16,029 bases of DNA from DATLAN01 sp035527455 (GCA_035527455.1 DATLAN010000129.1:1-16029); one strand, 5' to 3'. Shown: positions 1 to 7,792, counted from the stretch's first letter. Numbers and translations are program-made. Notes: a model not told the origin generated them from the sequence alone.

Positions 1-1155
1 GGACCTCCGTGACCGTGAGCGTCACGGTGACCGGGTCGGAAGTCACCACGCCGTCGCTCAGCGTGTACGTAAAGGAATCGGTGCCGCTGAAATGCGCGTC
101 GGGCGTGTAACCGAACGAACCGTCGGCGTCGAGCGTCACCATGCCGTGGGTGGCCGGTCCGGCAAGCGTCGCCGTCAGCACGTCGCCGTCCGCGTCGGTG
201 TCGTTGGCCAGCACGCCCTGGTCCTGGTCGATCGCCAGGGTGGTGTCTTCCGCCAGCGTGTAAGCGTCGCTCAGCGGCACGGGGGGATCGTTCACTCCGG
301 TCACGGTGATCGTGACGCCGGCGACGCTCGTATTGCCGTCCCCGTCCGACGCCGTGTAGGTGAAACCGTCCGTGCCGAAGAAATCGCCGTCGGGCGTGTA
401 CACGAACGATCCGTCGCCGTCGAGCGTCAACGTGCCGTTTGCCGGCAGCGTGTTTGGCGTCGCTGTAATCGTGTCGCTATCGGGATCACTGTCGTTGGCC
501 AGCACGCCGAGCGAGGCGTCCACCGTCAGCGTGCCGTCCTCTTCGACCGAGTACGAATCCGCGACCGCCGTGGGCGGGTCGAGGACTTCCGTAACCGTCA
601 GCGTCACGGTGACCGGATCGGAGTCGTCCGCGCCGTCGTGGGCGATGTACGTGAACGAATCGGTGCCGTGGAACTCCGCGGCCGGTGTGTAGCTGAACGA
701 ACCGTCGGCGCTGAGGACGACCACGCCGTAGCCGGCCTGCCCGGCGAGCGTGGCCGTCAAGGTCTCGGTGTCCGGATCGCTGTCGTTGGCCAGCACGCCC
801 TGGACCGCGCCGACCGTCAGCACGGCGTCTTCCGCCAGCGTGTACGCGTCGTCGAGGGCGACCGTGGGATCGTTGACTCCGACCACGTCGATCGTGACTT
901 GCGTGACGGCGGAGTCTTCGTCCTGATCCGACGCGATGTACGTGAAACCGTCGGTGCCGAAGAAATCGCCGTCGGGCGTGTAGGTGAACGAGCCGTCGGC
1001 GCCCAGTGTCAGCGAGCCGTGGGCCGGCAGATCGACGACCGCCGCCGACAGCACGCCGGAATTCTCGTCGCCGTCGTTGGCCAGCACGCCGGCGGCCGCA
1101 TCGACCACCAGCGGCGAGTCTTCGTCGGTCGAATAGGCGTCCGGCCACGTGGGAA
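1..1155 (-). repeat. Cadherin-like tandem repeat array with alternating A/B units (582-bp period)
   Basis: The four last visible domains of the giant protein carry the pattern ED-GVLANDxD...DGSFxYTP...GTDxFTY. They alternate. Units 1 and 3 have PDGDFFGTDGFTY and end in VGVND or TGVND; units 2 and 4 have AYTLAED and end in DPVTVTLTVTEV. Nucleotide landmarks repeat exactly 582 bp (194 codons) apart: gtgaaaccgtc at 360 and 942, and the block starting tccgt at 6 and 588. The array therefore grew by duplication of a two-domain block and probably continues off the left edge. Confidence 0.85.
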
Positions 1156-4100
1156 TTACCCCCAGCACCGTCAAGTCGACCGTTTGCGACGTTACGTTGC
1201 CCGCCGCGTCGGTAATGTGGATCTCGAAGGAGTGCGGCCCGGCTTGATCTTGGCCGGGCGTCCAGTCGATCACACCGGTTTGCGGAACGATCGTCATGGC
1301 GGCCGGCTGACCGACGAGCGAATAGGTCACGCCGGCTTGGCCTTCGTCGGGGCTGTCGGCGTCGAACGCGTAAAGTTGGCCGACCTGGGCCACGTCGGGA
1401 GCCGTATTGGTGATCGCCCCCGGCGGCGTCGTGTCGATGGTAACGGCCAACGCGGCGGATGGATCGCTCTGGTCGGCGTCGAGCACCTGCGTGGCCGTGA
1501 TATTGCGGGCTCCATCGGAGAGGGACGTCGAACCGTCGGTAGTGATGATCGCGGTTCCGCCCGCCGCCGTGCCCGAGCCGATCTGGATGCCGTCGCTGTA
1601 GATTCGCACTTCGGCCCCGTCGGCGACTCCGCTGACTTGGAATTGCAGCACGGCGGCCGGCGTGGCGTTATTGAGATTCGTCAGATCGTCGTCGTCGGCC
1701 ACGCCGCTGTCGGTGGCGGCCAACAAGTCGACGCCGCCGGGCGGGCCAAGCGTCGTTTCACCGAAGGTCAGCCCGGCGGTCTCGCGACCGATTTCCACGA
1801 CGACCGTATAGCTATCCGGCGAGACGGGCACGGTCGGCGAGCTTGTGGCCGAGACTTCGGCGCGGACCGTGTAAGTCCCCGGCTCGACTTGAAGCAGGAA
1901 CCGCCCGTCGGCGTCGGTGGCCGTGGAGGCTTCGCCCGCGTCGAGCACGCCGTTGTTGTTGGCGTCGAGAAAGACGGAAAGTCCGGCAAGTCCCGGTTCC
2001 CCGGCGTCGCGCAGGCCGTTCTCGTTGACATCGGCGAACTTCACGCCGGTCAAGGTGCCCTGTCCCTCGATGGACTGGATCACCGCCAGTTGATCGCCGG
2101 TGGTCAGCGGCAGTTGGCCGTACGGCGAGGGGTTGCTGAAGTCGATCGGCAGCGCGGCGATGATGTCGACCGTCCTCATGTCGAGCACTTGGGCAAAAAC
2201 GGTGAAGCTGTCGTTCTCCGGCAGATCGAGGAAGGTGTTCGTGTCGCTTAGGTTGACGAAGAATTGGCTGGTGGCGCTGTTCGGATCGCCGCCGACCTTC
2301 GCCATGGCCACGGTGCCGCGGACGTTCGAGATGCCCGGTTCGTTGAGAATCGGCGGGTCGGTGGGCACGCCGGAGAACTGGGCCGTGCTGGTGAACGTGG
2401 TGGAAGTGGTGGTGAAGCCGCCGCCCTGGATGACGAAGTTCGTCTCTGAGCGGTGGAAGAACGAGTTGATATAGTCGCCGTCGCTGACGTAATTGAGGAA
2501 GTTGTCGACCGTTCCCGGCGTTTGCCCTTCGAACAGCTCGATCACCAGCGGGCCGAAGTTGGTCTTCAGCGACACCACCGGATTGGCGCCGTAGACCAGC
2601 ACGATCCGGTCGCCGTCCTGGGGGACGTAGCCGTCGAACTCGGTCGAGACGTCGCCGTTGACGAACATCCGGACCGTGCTGGTCACGTCGGCGACGTTGT
2701 CGAGCAACTGATGGTCGCTGAAGACGGCGTTGGGATTGTTGCCGGCAAGGCCCGCGTCGGTACGCCAGACGTCGAAGAACGCGCCCAGCGCCGCCGGGTT
2801 GTCCGGATCGATGAACAGCTCGCCGGAGTTGTCCGTCGTGAACAACGAAGCCGTCGTGTCGTCCGAGTACACGCCGACGTTCGCGGGGATGGTGACCTGC
2901 TGGGTGTCGACGAACACGGTCAGCCGGGCACTGAAAGTGTCCTCTGCCAGGGTATCGAGCGTCCAGAACTCGAGCCCGGAGCCGCCGTCGCCGGAGAAGA
3001 GCAGGATACCGTTGACGCTTTCCAGCGAGCTGGGGTACAAGCCGATGGCACCCGGCACGGCGTCGGCCACCAGGACCGTTCCGCCGGTGGTGCCGTCGCT
3101 TCGCCACAGTTCGCGTCCCGAGTTCGTCGAATAGGCCGAGAAGTAGAGCGTGCCGTTGACGCTATCCATGTAATACGGATAGGAGTTGTTGGCCGCACCG
3201 GAAGTGTCCGTGCCCGGATTGATGTCTTTGATCAAGACCGTTCCCGCCGCGGTGCCGTCGGATTTCCACAGTTCCCTGCCGGCCGAGCCGTCGGTGGCGG
3301 AGAAGAACAACGTGCCGTCGACGTCGGTGAATCCGGCGTACTGGGAGAGAATCCCCTCGCTGCCGGGCTGGATGTCCTTGACCAAGACGGTGCCGGCGCT
3401 GGTGCCGTCCGATTTCCACAATTCGTCGCCGTGAACGCCGTCATTGGCGGCAAAGAACAATGTGCCGTCCACGGCGATCACCGGGCTATTGCTCGTGAAA
3501 GCGTGGTCGGTCCCCGAACGGATATCCTTGACCATCACCGTGCCCGCCGCGGTGCCGTCGGACTTCCACAGTTCCGCGCCGTGGGCCTCGTCCTGGGCCA
3601 AGAAGAGCAACGTGCCGTCGACGGCGGTCAGTTTGCCGGGGTTGGACGCGTTGGGATACTCTCCGTAGGGGGAGGAATCAGTGCCCGGAAAGATGTCCTT
3701 GACCATCACCGTGCCGGCCGCGGTGCCGTCGGATTTCCAGAGTTCCCGGCCGTTTTCGCCGTCGTCCGCGGAGAAGAACAACGTGCCGTCGACGTCGACC
3801 AGGCCCAGCGGGTTCGACGCGTTGGGATACGTGCCGTAGGAGTCCGTGTAGGTCCCCGGAAAGATGTCTCGGACCATCACCGTGCCCGCGGAGGTCCCGT
3901 CGGTCATCCACAGTTCGGCGCCGCCTGCGGAATTCTCGGCGCTGAAGAACAACCGCCCGTCGACGACGGTCATATCGCGTGGGAACGACTGCAGCGGCCC
4001 GTCGCCGTACGGATATTGGTAACCTTCGCCGGGGTTGATGTCGCGAACCATCACCGTGCCGGCGGCCGTACCGTTGCTTTTCCACAGTTCCTGGCCGTTC

Positions 4101-4477
4101 TGGCCGTCGTCGGCCGCGAAGAACAGCGTGCCGTTGAAGTCGGTAAGACCGGACGGGGCGGACGAACCGGAGCCGGGGCGAATGTCCTTGACCAGCGTGG
4201 TGCCTGCCGGCGTGCCGTCGGTCTTCCAGAGTTCGCGGCCGTGGGTCCCGTCCTCGGCGACGAAGAAGGCCACGTCGCCGATTTGCAGGAAATCATCCGG
4301 CGCAGAAGTGCCGAGAGGGTTCAAGTCGATCAACTGCGGATTGACCGAAAGCAGGATTCTCGTTTCCAGGGGCTCCAGGAGGAGACTCTTGCGGTCATGC
4401 CATCCCGCCTGGAAACCGTTGCGTCGTCGTGCTTGCCGCCTGCCACGATGGGCTCGTTTGGATTTCGCCTTGCGCAT
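1..4477 (-). CDS. Giant modular exported protein (partial, C terminus off window): LEPR-XLL-like N terminus, ELWK repeats, cyclophilin, SdrD-like, Ig-like and cadherin-like domains
   Basis: The frame stays open for 1492 codons from ATG 4477 to the left edge. An AGGTGG ribosome site lies about 9 nt upstream of the start. Residues 1-33 are very basic; residues 34-44 read LEPLETRILLS, a variant of the LEPR-XLL motif found at the N terminus of giant exported proteins. Residues ~60-505 hold eight ELW[KMR]-DGT-GT-VKDI repeats of ~53 residues (E82 to E456) and a degenerate ninth, likely a beta-propeller. Residues ~632-782 are a cyclophilin-type prolyl isomerase (R676, F681, Q684, Q738, F740). Residues ~805-872 resemble SdrD B with Asp/Asn-rich calcium loops. 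Ig-like (~905-1015) and He_PIG-like (~1020-1105) domains follow, then four cadherin-like units from ~1109. Probably surface-attached or secreted, with a role in adhesion or matrix inferred from domains only. The sorting signal expected at the C terminus is not visible. Confidence 0.9.
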   Translation of the reverse strand, partial: MRKAKSKRAHRGRRQARRRNGFQAGWHDRKSLLLEPLETRILLSVNPQLIDLNPLGTSAPDDFLQIGDVAFFVAEDGTHGRELWKTDGTPAGTTLVKDIRPGSGSSAPSGLTDFNGTLFFAADDGQNGQELWKSNGTAAGTVMVRDINPGEGYQYPYGDGPLQSFPRDMTVVDGRLFFSAENSAGGAELWMTDGTSAGTVMVRDIFPGTYTDSYGTYPNASNPLGLVDVDGTLFFSADDGENGRELWKSDGTAAGTVMVKDIFPGTDSSPYGEYPNASNPGKLTAVDGTLLFLAQDEAHGAELWKSDGTAAGTVMVKDIRSGTDHAFTSNSPVIAVDGTLFFAANDGVHGDELWKSDGTSAGTVLVKDIQPGSEGILSQYAGFTDVDGTLFFSATDGSAGRELWKSDGTAAGTVLIKDINPGTDTSGAANNSYPYYMDSVNGTLYFSAYSTNSGRELWRSDGTTGGTVLVADAVPGAIGLYPSSLESVNGILLFSGDGGSGLEFWTLDTLAEDTFSARLTVFVDTQQVTIPANVGVYSDDTTASLFTTDNSGELFIDPDNPAALGAFFDVWRTDAGLAGNNPNAVFSDHQLLDNVADVTSTVRMFVNGDVSTEFDGYVPQDGDRIVLVYGANPVVSLKTNFGPLVIELFEGQTPGTVDNFLNYVSDGDYINSFFHRSETNFVIQGGGFTTTSTTFTSTAQFSGVPTDPPILNEPGISNVRGTVAMAKVGGDPNSATSQFFVNLSDTNTFLDLPENDSFTVFAQVLDMRTVDIIAALPIDFSNPSPYGQLPLTTGDQLAVIQSIEGQGTLTGVKFADVNENGLRDAGEPGLAGLSVFLDANNNGVLDAGEASTATDADGRFLLQVEPGTYTVRAEVSATSSPTVPVSPDSYTVVVEIGRETAGLTFGETTLGPPGGVDLLAATDSGVADDDDLTNLNNATPAAVLQFQVSGVADGAEVRIYSDGIQIGSGTAAGGTAIITTDGSTSLSDGARNITATQVLDADQSDPSAALAVTIDTTPPGAITNTAPDVAQVGQLYAFDADSPDEGQAGVTYSLVGQPAAMTIVPQTGVIDWTPGQDQAGPHSFEIHITDAAGNVTSQTVDLTVLGVIPTWPDAYSTDEDSPLVVDAAAGVLANDGDENSGVLSAAVVDLPAHGSLTLGADGSFTYTPDGDFFGTDGFTYIASDQDEDSAVTQVTIDVVGVNDPTVALDDAYTLAEDAVLTVGAVQGVLANDSDPDTETLTATLAGQAGYGVVVLSADGSFSYTPAAEFHGTDSFTYIAHDGADDSDPVTVTLTVTEVLDPPTAVADSYSVEEDGTLTVDASLGVLANDSDPDSDTITATPNTLPANGTLTLDGDGSFVYTPDGDFFGTDGFTYTASDGDGNTSVAGVTITVTGVNDPPVPLSDAYTLAEDTTLAIDQDQGVLANDTDADGDVLTATLAGPATHGMVTLDADGSFGYTPDAHFSGTDSFTYTLSDGVVTSDPVTVTLTVTEV

Positions 4478-4526
4478 GGAAATTCACCACCTGGTTGCTG
4501 GTCTTCTGTTGTGTTGTTCGTCCCGC

Positions 4527-5681
4527 TTAACCGTCCCCCAACGCATCTCGGCAGCTCGCTTCCCCGGGCGCCGGCACGGTCCAGATCGTCTGGGCGCCGT
4601 CTTCGCCGGCAAAGGGGCCTCGCATGGCCGTCAGCCTCGCGCCGGGCAGGATGGTCACGTCGAAGATCTCGTCCACGCCCGAAGTGAATTCGAACTGCCC
4701 GGCAAGCTCGCCCGTTTGCAGATCGACGATCCCCACGCCGCATTTCAGCCGCTCTCGATTCTCCGCGATGGGAACGCCGCCGAAGGTCGAGGTCTCGCGG
4801 ATCTTGGACAGTCCGACAAAGGCCAGTGTCCCGATCAAGGCCAGCCCGCGCGTGTAGCCGGGGAACCGCGCCACGGTGTCGACGGTCCCGTCGGCGGGAT
4901 CCACGCGCACCAGCTCGCCGCGTCCCGAATCCAACAGCCAGACGTGGCCGGCGTGTACGCGCGGCGAGTGCGGCATGGCAAAGCCGCGAGCAACCGTCTC
5001 GCCGGATTCCACGTCGATCAAACAGCCGGTTTCGGCCTTCTTGGGCCGCCATCCGCCGGGCGTGTCCGATTCGGCCATCGCCGTGACGTACTTCGGCTTC
5101 CCGTCGAGCAAGGCCAGCCCGTTGAGATGACAGCGGTCTTCCGGCGCCAGTGCACTGATGAAGGGCGGCTGCCACCGGGGAAGGAAGCTGAAGTCGGGGT
5201 GCAACCTGCAAAGACAGGAGAAGAGCGTGTTGACGATCCACAACTCGTCGCCGGCCCAGGCCATCTCGTGGGCTTGAATCTCGCCGGTCACTTGCGCCGA
5301 TCGCGTGAGGAAGCAGGCCCCGTGGCCGCCTTCCGGCTTCAGTTTCTGCGCGACGTCGCGGGCGTTCTTCAAGAACCAAACCTTGTTGCGCGCCGCCACG
5401 GCCATCCTGTTTGCCCGTGGGTCGATGGCCACGCCCATCGGGCGGTCGAAATTGTGGAACGACAAGGCCAATTGCTGCCGGTGCGAACCGATCACCACCA
5501 GCTTGCCGGCCTGGTAGGTGGAAATCAGCAACGAGGCGTCCAGCCCCTCCAACAGCCCGGCCAGATCCAGCGAATGCTCGTATCGGACTTCTCGCTGGGT
5601 GGTTGATGAATGAACGGTTTGCCCCGATCCTGAGGATCGATCCTCATTGGCCGATGCCGGCAATTCTGCCGCAGCGTTCAT
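4527..5681 (-). CDS. TIGR03032-family protein of unknown function
   Basis: The protein is 384 residues from ATG 5681, which is preceded by GAGAGG about 9 nt upstream. A longer reading from 5729 lacks support. It matches the pattern I know for TIGR03032: STYQAGKL near the N terminus, FDRPMGVA, an NTLFSCLCRL segment, PRWQPPFISALAPEDRCHLNG, DTPGGWR, MPHSPR, LLDSGRGEL, FVGLSKIRE, and a closing EIFDVTILPG. Short alternating hydrophobic strands ending in turns suggest a beta-propeller-like fold. There is no signal peptide or membrane helix, so it should be cytoplasmic. The biochemical role is unknown. The giant ELWK/cadherin gene starts 49 bp downstream on the same strand, which suggests an operon and a possible role in making, modifying or exporting that protein; this last point is inference. 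Confidence 0.85.
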   Translation of the reverse strand: MNAAAELPASANEDRSSGSGQTVHSSTTQREVRYEHSLDLAGLLEGLDASLLISTYQAGKLVVIGSHRQQLALSFHNFDRPMGVAIDPRANRMAVAARNKVWFLKNARDVAQKLKPEGGHGACFLTRSAQVTGEIQAHEMAWAGDELWIVNTLFSCLCRLHPDFSFLPRWQPPFISALAPEDRCHLNGLALLDGKPKYVTAMAESDTPGGWRPKKAETGCLIDVESGETVARGFAMPHSPRVHAGHVWLLDSGRGELVRVDPADGTVDTVARFPGYTRGLALIGTLAFVGLSKIRETSTFGGVPIAENRERLKCGVGIVDLQTGELAGQFEFTSGVDEIFDVTILPGARLTAMRGPFAGEDGAQTIWTVPAPGEASCRDALGDG

Positions 5682-5865
5682 GGTTGTTTTCCTCTCGCTT
5701 GGTTGACGGCCGAAGAACCGATGACGCAACTCCCCTCATATTCTCTGGGGACGATTACCGGCACAAGATGGCTGCGGATTTGGTGCGGGAGAAGAGTCGC
5801 GAACGGCGGGTGGGGAGTGACCCCTAGATTTGAGCGATCGCCGTGTATCCCACCCCATTCCCTTC

Positions 5866-5894
5866 AGCATAAACGGGACGGCGCTTCGAGTCAA
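5866..5894 (-). promoter_or_regulatory. Sigma70-like promoter for the TIGR03032/giant-protein operon
   Basis: On the minus strand TTGACT (5894-5889) is followed by a 17-nt spacer and TATGCT (5871-5866), matching 5/6 and 4/6 of the consensus. Transcription would start near 5858 and give a leader of about 175 nt before ATG 5681. The rest of the 5682-5957 gap shows no coding signal. Confidence 0.35.
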
Positions 5895-5957
5895 ATGTTT
5901 CCCGCAAGAAAATCAGGCAATCGATGATCCCTCAGCCGGAACCCTTGCCCGAGGAAA

Positions 5958-5979
5958 AAAAGGGGACATTCTACTTTTT
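5958..5979 (+). repeat. Left inverted repeat of RAYT element
   Basis: Twenty-two bases, aaaa-ggggacattcta-cttttt, identical to the reverse complement of 6449-6470. The TAG stop of the RAYT gene (5973-5971) falls within it. Confidence 0.9.
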
Positions 5980-6423
5980 CGTCTCCTTCCTTGGTCTCCC
6001 TCGGGAACGCAGGGAGAACTCCAGGCCCAAGCGTTGGGCCGTTTGGTCTTGCCATGATTCCGAGCCGAAAGGACGGCCGCGACTGATGCATTCCCGCAAC
6101 GCTTCCAACTCCGCCTCCGTTTGTGGTTCGTTGACCCATCGCAGCCAATCATCGCCACGCGGAACCGGCCCGGGGTGGAGCCTCGGGCGCTTCACGTCCG
6201 TGGGCGGATCGCCGTCTTCAAGCGTCCAAACGACCAGATGAAAATGATTCGGCATCAGGCAGTATGCCAGCAGACGCATCGGGACGCGCTCGCCCGCCTG
6301 GCACAACAGTTTCAAGAACGCGCCGTAGTCGTCGTCCTTATGAAACACCTCCGCGCAACCGTTACCACGGTTCAGAACATGATAACACATCCCGCCAACC
6401 GACGCTCTTGCTGTTCTTGGCAT
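5971..6423 (-). CDS. REP-associated tyrosine transposase (RAYT, Y1 family), internally deleted
   Basis: The 150-residue product opens with the RAYT signature MPRTARASVGGMCYHVLNRG and contains the HUH metal motif in PNHFHLV (H60, H62). It then jumps at about residues 72-80 (near 6186-6210) straight to the family's C-terminal tail: PVPRGDDWLRWVN, EAELEALRECISRG, PFG, and RLGLEFSLRSRGRPRK. Full RAYTs are about 220-240 residues. The missing block of some 75-90 residues normally holds the WQGRFK segment and the YVERN helix with the nucleophilic tyrosine. The frame is preserved, but DNA cleavage activity should be lost. Only a weak AGGG precedes the ATG. The gene sits entirely between the 22-bp inverted repeats. 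It may be a dead remnant or a retained DNA-binding derivative. Confidence 0.85.
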   Translation of the reverse strand: MPRTARASVGGMCYHVLNRGNGCAEVFHKDDDYGAFLKLLCQAGERVPMRLLAYCLMPNHFHLVVWTLEDGDPPTDVKRPRLHPGPVPRGDDWLRWVNEPQTEAELEALRECISRGRPFGSESWQDQTAQRLGLEFSLRSRGRPRKETKK

Positions 6424-6429
6424 GATCGA

Positions 6430-6446
6430 ACCCTATTCAACAGGGT
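6430..6446 (-). repeat. Small hairpin between the right inverted repeat and the RAYT start
   Basis: accct (6430-6434) pairs with agggt (6442-6446) around a 7-nt loop. It lies in the short leader of the RAYT gene and overlaps the TGA of the aminotransferase (6448-6446). It could be part of the element end recognised by the transposase, or a weak transcript structure. Short, so modest confidence. Confidence 0.35.
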
Positions 6447-7648
6447 CAAAAAAGTAGAATGTCCCCTTTTCCGTACACCGCGGCGGCCGCTTCGAGGGCG
6501 CCGGGGTGGATGGAGATGCCTTCGGCCTTCAGCACGGTTTCCAGCGCGGCCAGCAGGAGCATGACGTTTCTGCGTCGGGCGGTGTGACCCATCAGTCCGA
6601 CGCGCCAGGCCTTGCCGGCGAAGTCGCCCAGCCCGCCGCCGATCTCGATCCCGTAATCCGTCAACAGGGCCGCCCGGACCTTCCCGTCGTCGGCCCCGTC
6701 GGGAATGTGGATCGTGTTGAGCATCGGCAGCCGCTCCCCTTCGGCGACGACCATGCCCAGGCCCATCGTTTCGATGCCGGCCACCAGGGCGCGGTGGTTG
6801 AGCAGATGGCGCTGGTGGCGTGCTTCCAAGCCCTCCTCGGCGATGATCCGCAGCGCCTCGCGCAGGGCGAAGATCATGTTGATCGGGGCCGTGTGGTGGT
6901 ACTTCCGCTGGCCGCCCCAATAGTTGCGGACCAGGGTCATGTCGAGATACCAACTCACCACCGGCGTCTTGCGCTTCTCCATCGCCTCGACCGCGGCCGG
7001 GCTGAAGGAGACCGGCGAGAGGCCCGGCGGACACGACAGGCACTTCTGCGTGCCGCTGTAGACGGCGTCGATCCCCGCGGCGTCGATCGCCACTTCCATT
7101 CCGCCCAACGACGTGACCGTGTCGACCAGAAACAGCGCCCCGGCCTCTCGGGCGATCGCGGCCAGATCCCCCAGCGGCTGGCAGACGCCCGTCGAGGTCT
7201 CGGCGTGGACCACGGCCAGGACCTTGGGGCTTTTCCCGTTGACGGCGTTGCGGACGTCCTGGGGATCGATCGTGCGGCCCCAGGGGGCGTCCACGCGGGT
7301 CAACCGTCCGCCGATCCGCTGCACGATGTCCGCCATCCGGGTGCCGAACACGCCGTTGACACAGACCACGACCTCGTCGCCCGGCTCGACCAGATTGACG
7401 AAACAGGTCTCCATGCCGGAACTTCCGGTTCCGGAGACGGGAATCGTCAGGGGGTTGTCGGTCTGGAAGAGATACCGCAACAGTTGCTGGGTTTCGTCCA
7501 TGGCGAAGAGGAAATAGGGATCGAGATGGCCGATGCACGGGGCGGCCATGGCCTGCAACACCCGCGGCGGCACGTCGCTGGGGCCCGGTCCCATCAACGT
7601 CCGCTGGCCCGGATCGATGTCCCTGAACTGCTGCGGATCGATCTTCAT
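6446..7648 (-). CDS. Alanine/serine-glyoxylate aminotransferase family protein (class V, PLP-dependent)
   Basis: The enzyme is 400 residues from ATG 7648, with GGGAG about 11 nt upstream; the longer reading to 7792 runs through leader repeats and promoter and is not used. It resembles alanine-glyoxylate transaminase (AGT1) along its length: LMGPGPSDVPPR (18-29), the phosphate-binding loop SGTGSSGME (72-80), D176 in LVDTVTSLGG contacting the pyridine nitrogen, the Schiff-base lysine K202 in SGTQKCLSCPPG, the YHHTAP motif (250-255), GIEIGGGLG (333-341) and substrate-binding R349. It should transfer an amino group to glyoxylate, making glycine from alanine or serine in the cytoplasm. The substrate cannot be settled from sequence. 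The last seven residues, KGDILLF, and the approach to the stop come from the RAYT inverted repeat, so the native C terminus has been replaced. Confidence 0.88.
   Translation of the reverse strand: MKIDPQQFRDIDPGQRTLMGPGPSDVPPRVLQAMAAPCIGHLDPYFLFAMDETQQLLRYLFQTDNPLTIPVSGTGSSGMETCFVNLVEPGDEVVVCVNGVFGTRMADIVQRIGGRLTRVDAPWGRTIDPQDVRNAVNGKSPKVLAVVHAETSTGVCQPLGDLAAIAREAGALFLVDTVTSLGGMEVAIDAAGIDAVYSGTQKCLSCPPGLSPVSFSPAAVEAMEKRKTPVVSWYLDMTLVRNYWGGQRKYHHTAPINMIFALREALRIIAEEGLEARHQRHLLNHRALVAGIETMGLGMVVAEGERLPMLNTIHIPDGADDGKVRAALLTDYGIEIGGGLGDFAGKAWRVGLMGHTARRRNVMLLLAALETVLKAEGISIHPGALEAAAAVYGKGDILLF
6449..6470 (-). repeat. Right inverted repeat of RAYT element, encoding the aminotransferase C terminus
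   Basis: Perfect inverse copy of 5958-5979. Read on the minus strand in the aminotransferase frame it encodes residues 394-400, KGDILLF, immediately followed by TGA. Confidence 0.9.
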
Positions 7649-7705
7649 GCCAAGAGTCTCCCAGTGTGTCGGAACGATGGATTTGCCGCTGGACGGTCCC
7701 CACGA

Positions 7706-7744
7706 GCGGGGAAACGTCGCGGGGAAACGTCGCGGGGAAACGTC
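7706..7744. repeat. Three perfect 13-bp tandem repeats in the aminotransferase leader
   Basis: gcggggaaacgtc occurs three times head to tail (7706-7718, 7719-7731, 7732-7744) with no mismatch. The array lies between the predicted start of transcription (~7757) and ATG 7648, so it should be in the 5' leader of the mRNA. Confidence 0.9.
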
Positions 7745-7763
7745 GTCGAAGCAGAAAGATGCC

Positions 7764-7792
7764 ATCATATCAATCCGGCTTTGGGCTGGCAA
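7764..7792 (-). promoter_or_regulatory. Sigma70-like promoter for the aminotransferase gene
   Basis: On the minus strand TTGCCA (7792-7787), a 17-nt spacer and TATGAT (7769-7764) each match 5/6 of the consensus. The predicted start near 7757 gives a leader of about 109 nt that contains the 13-bp repeats. Confidence 0.5.

Larger units (their letters stand above)
5958..6470. mobile_element. 513-bp RAYT element with 22-bp terminal inverted repeats
   Basis: A perfect 22-bp inverted repeat (5958-5979 and 6449-6470, core ggggacattctactttt) brackets a single RAYT gene. The RAYT stop codon lies inside the left repeat, and its start is only 25 bp from the right one. No target-site duplication is visible outside the arms. 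The right arm runs into the 3' end of the aminotransferase gene. This looks like an inserted or REP-mobilised unit, now probably immobile because its transposase has lost its catalytic tyrosine region. Confidence 0.7.

Noticed and set aside
92..4687. Long open frames on the plus strand (about 719 and 744 codons) opposite the giant gene
   Set aside because: Their products are Arg/Gly/Val/His-rich with no family resemblance. They mirror the third-position GC bias of the minus-strand frame, which has clear ELWK, cyclophilin and cadherin-like domains.
7706..7744. CRISPR array
   Set aside because: The 13-bp units are contiguous with no spacers, and no cas genes are present.
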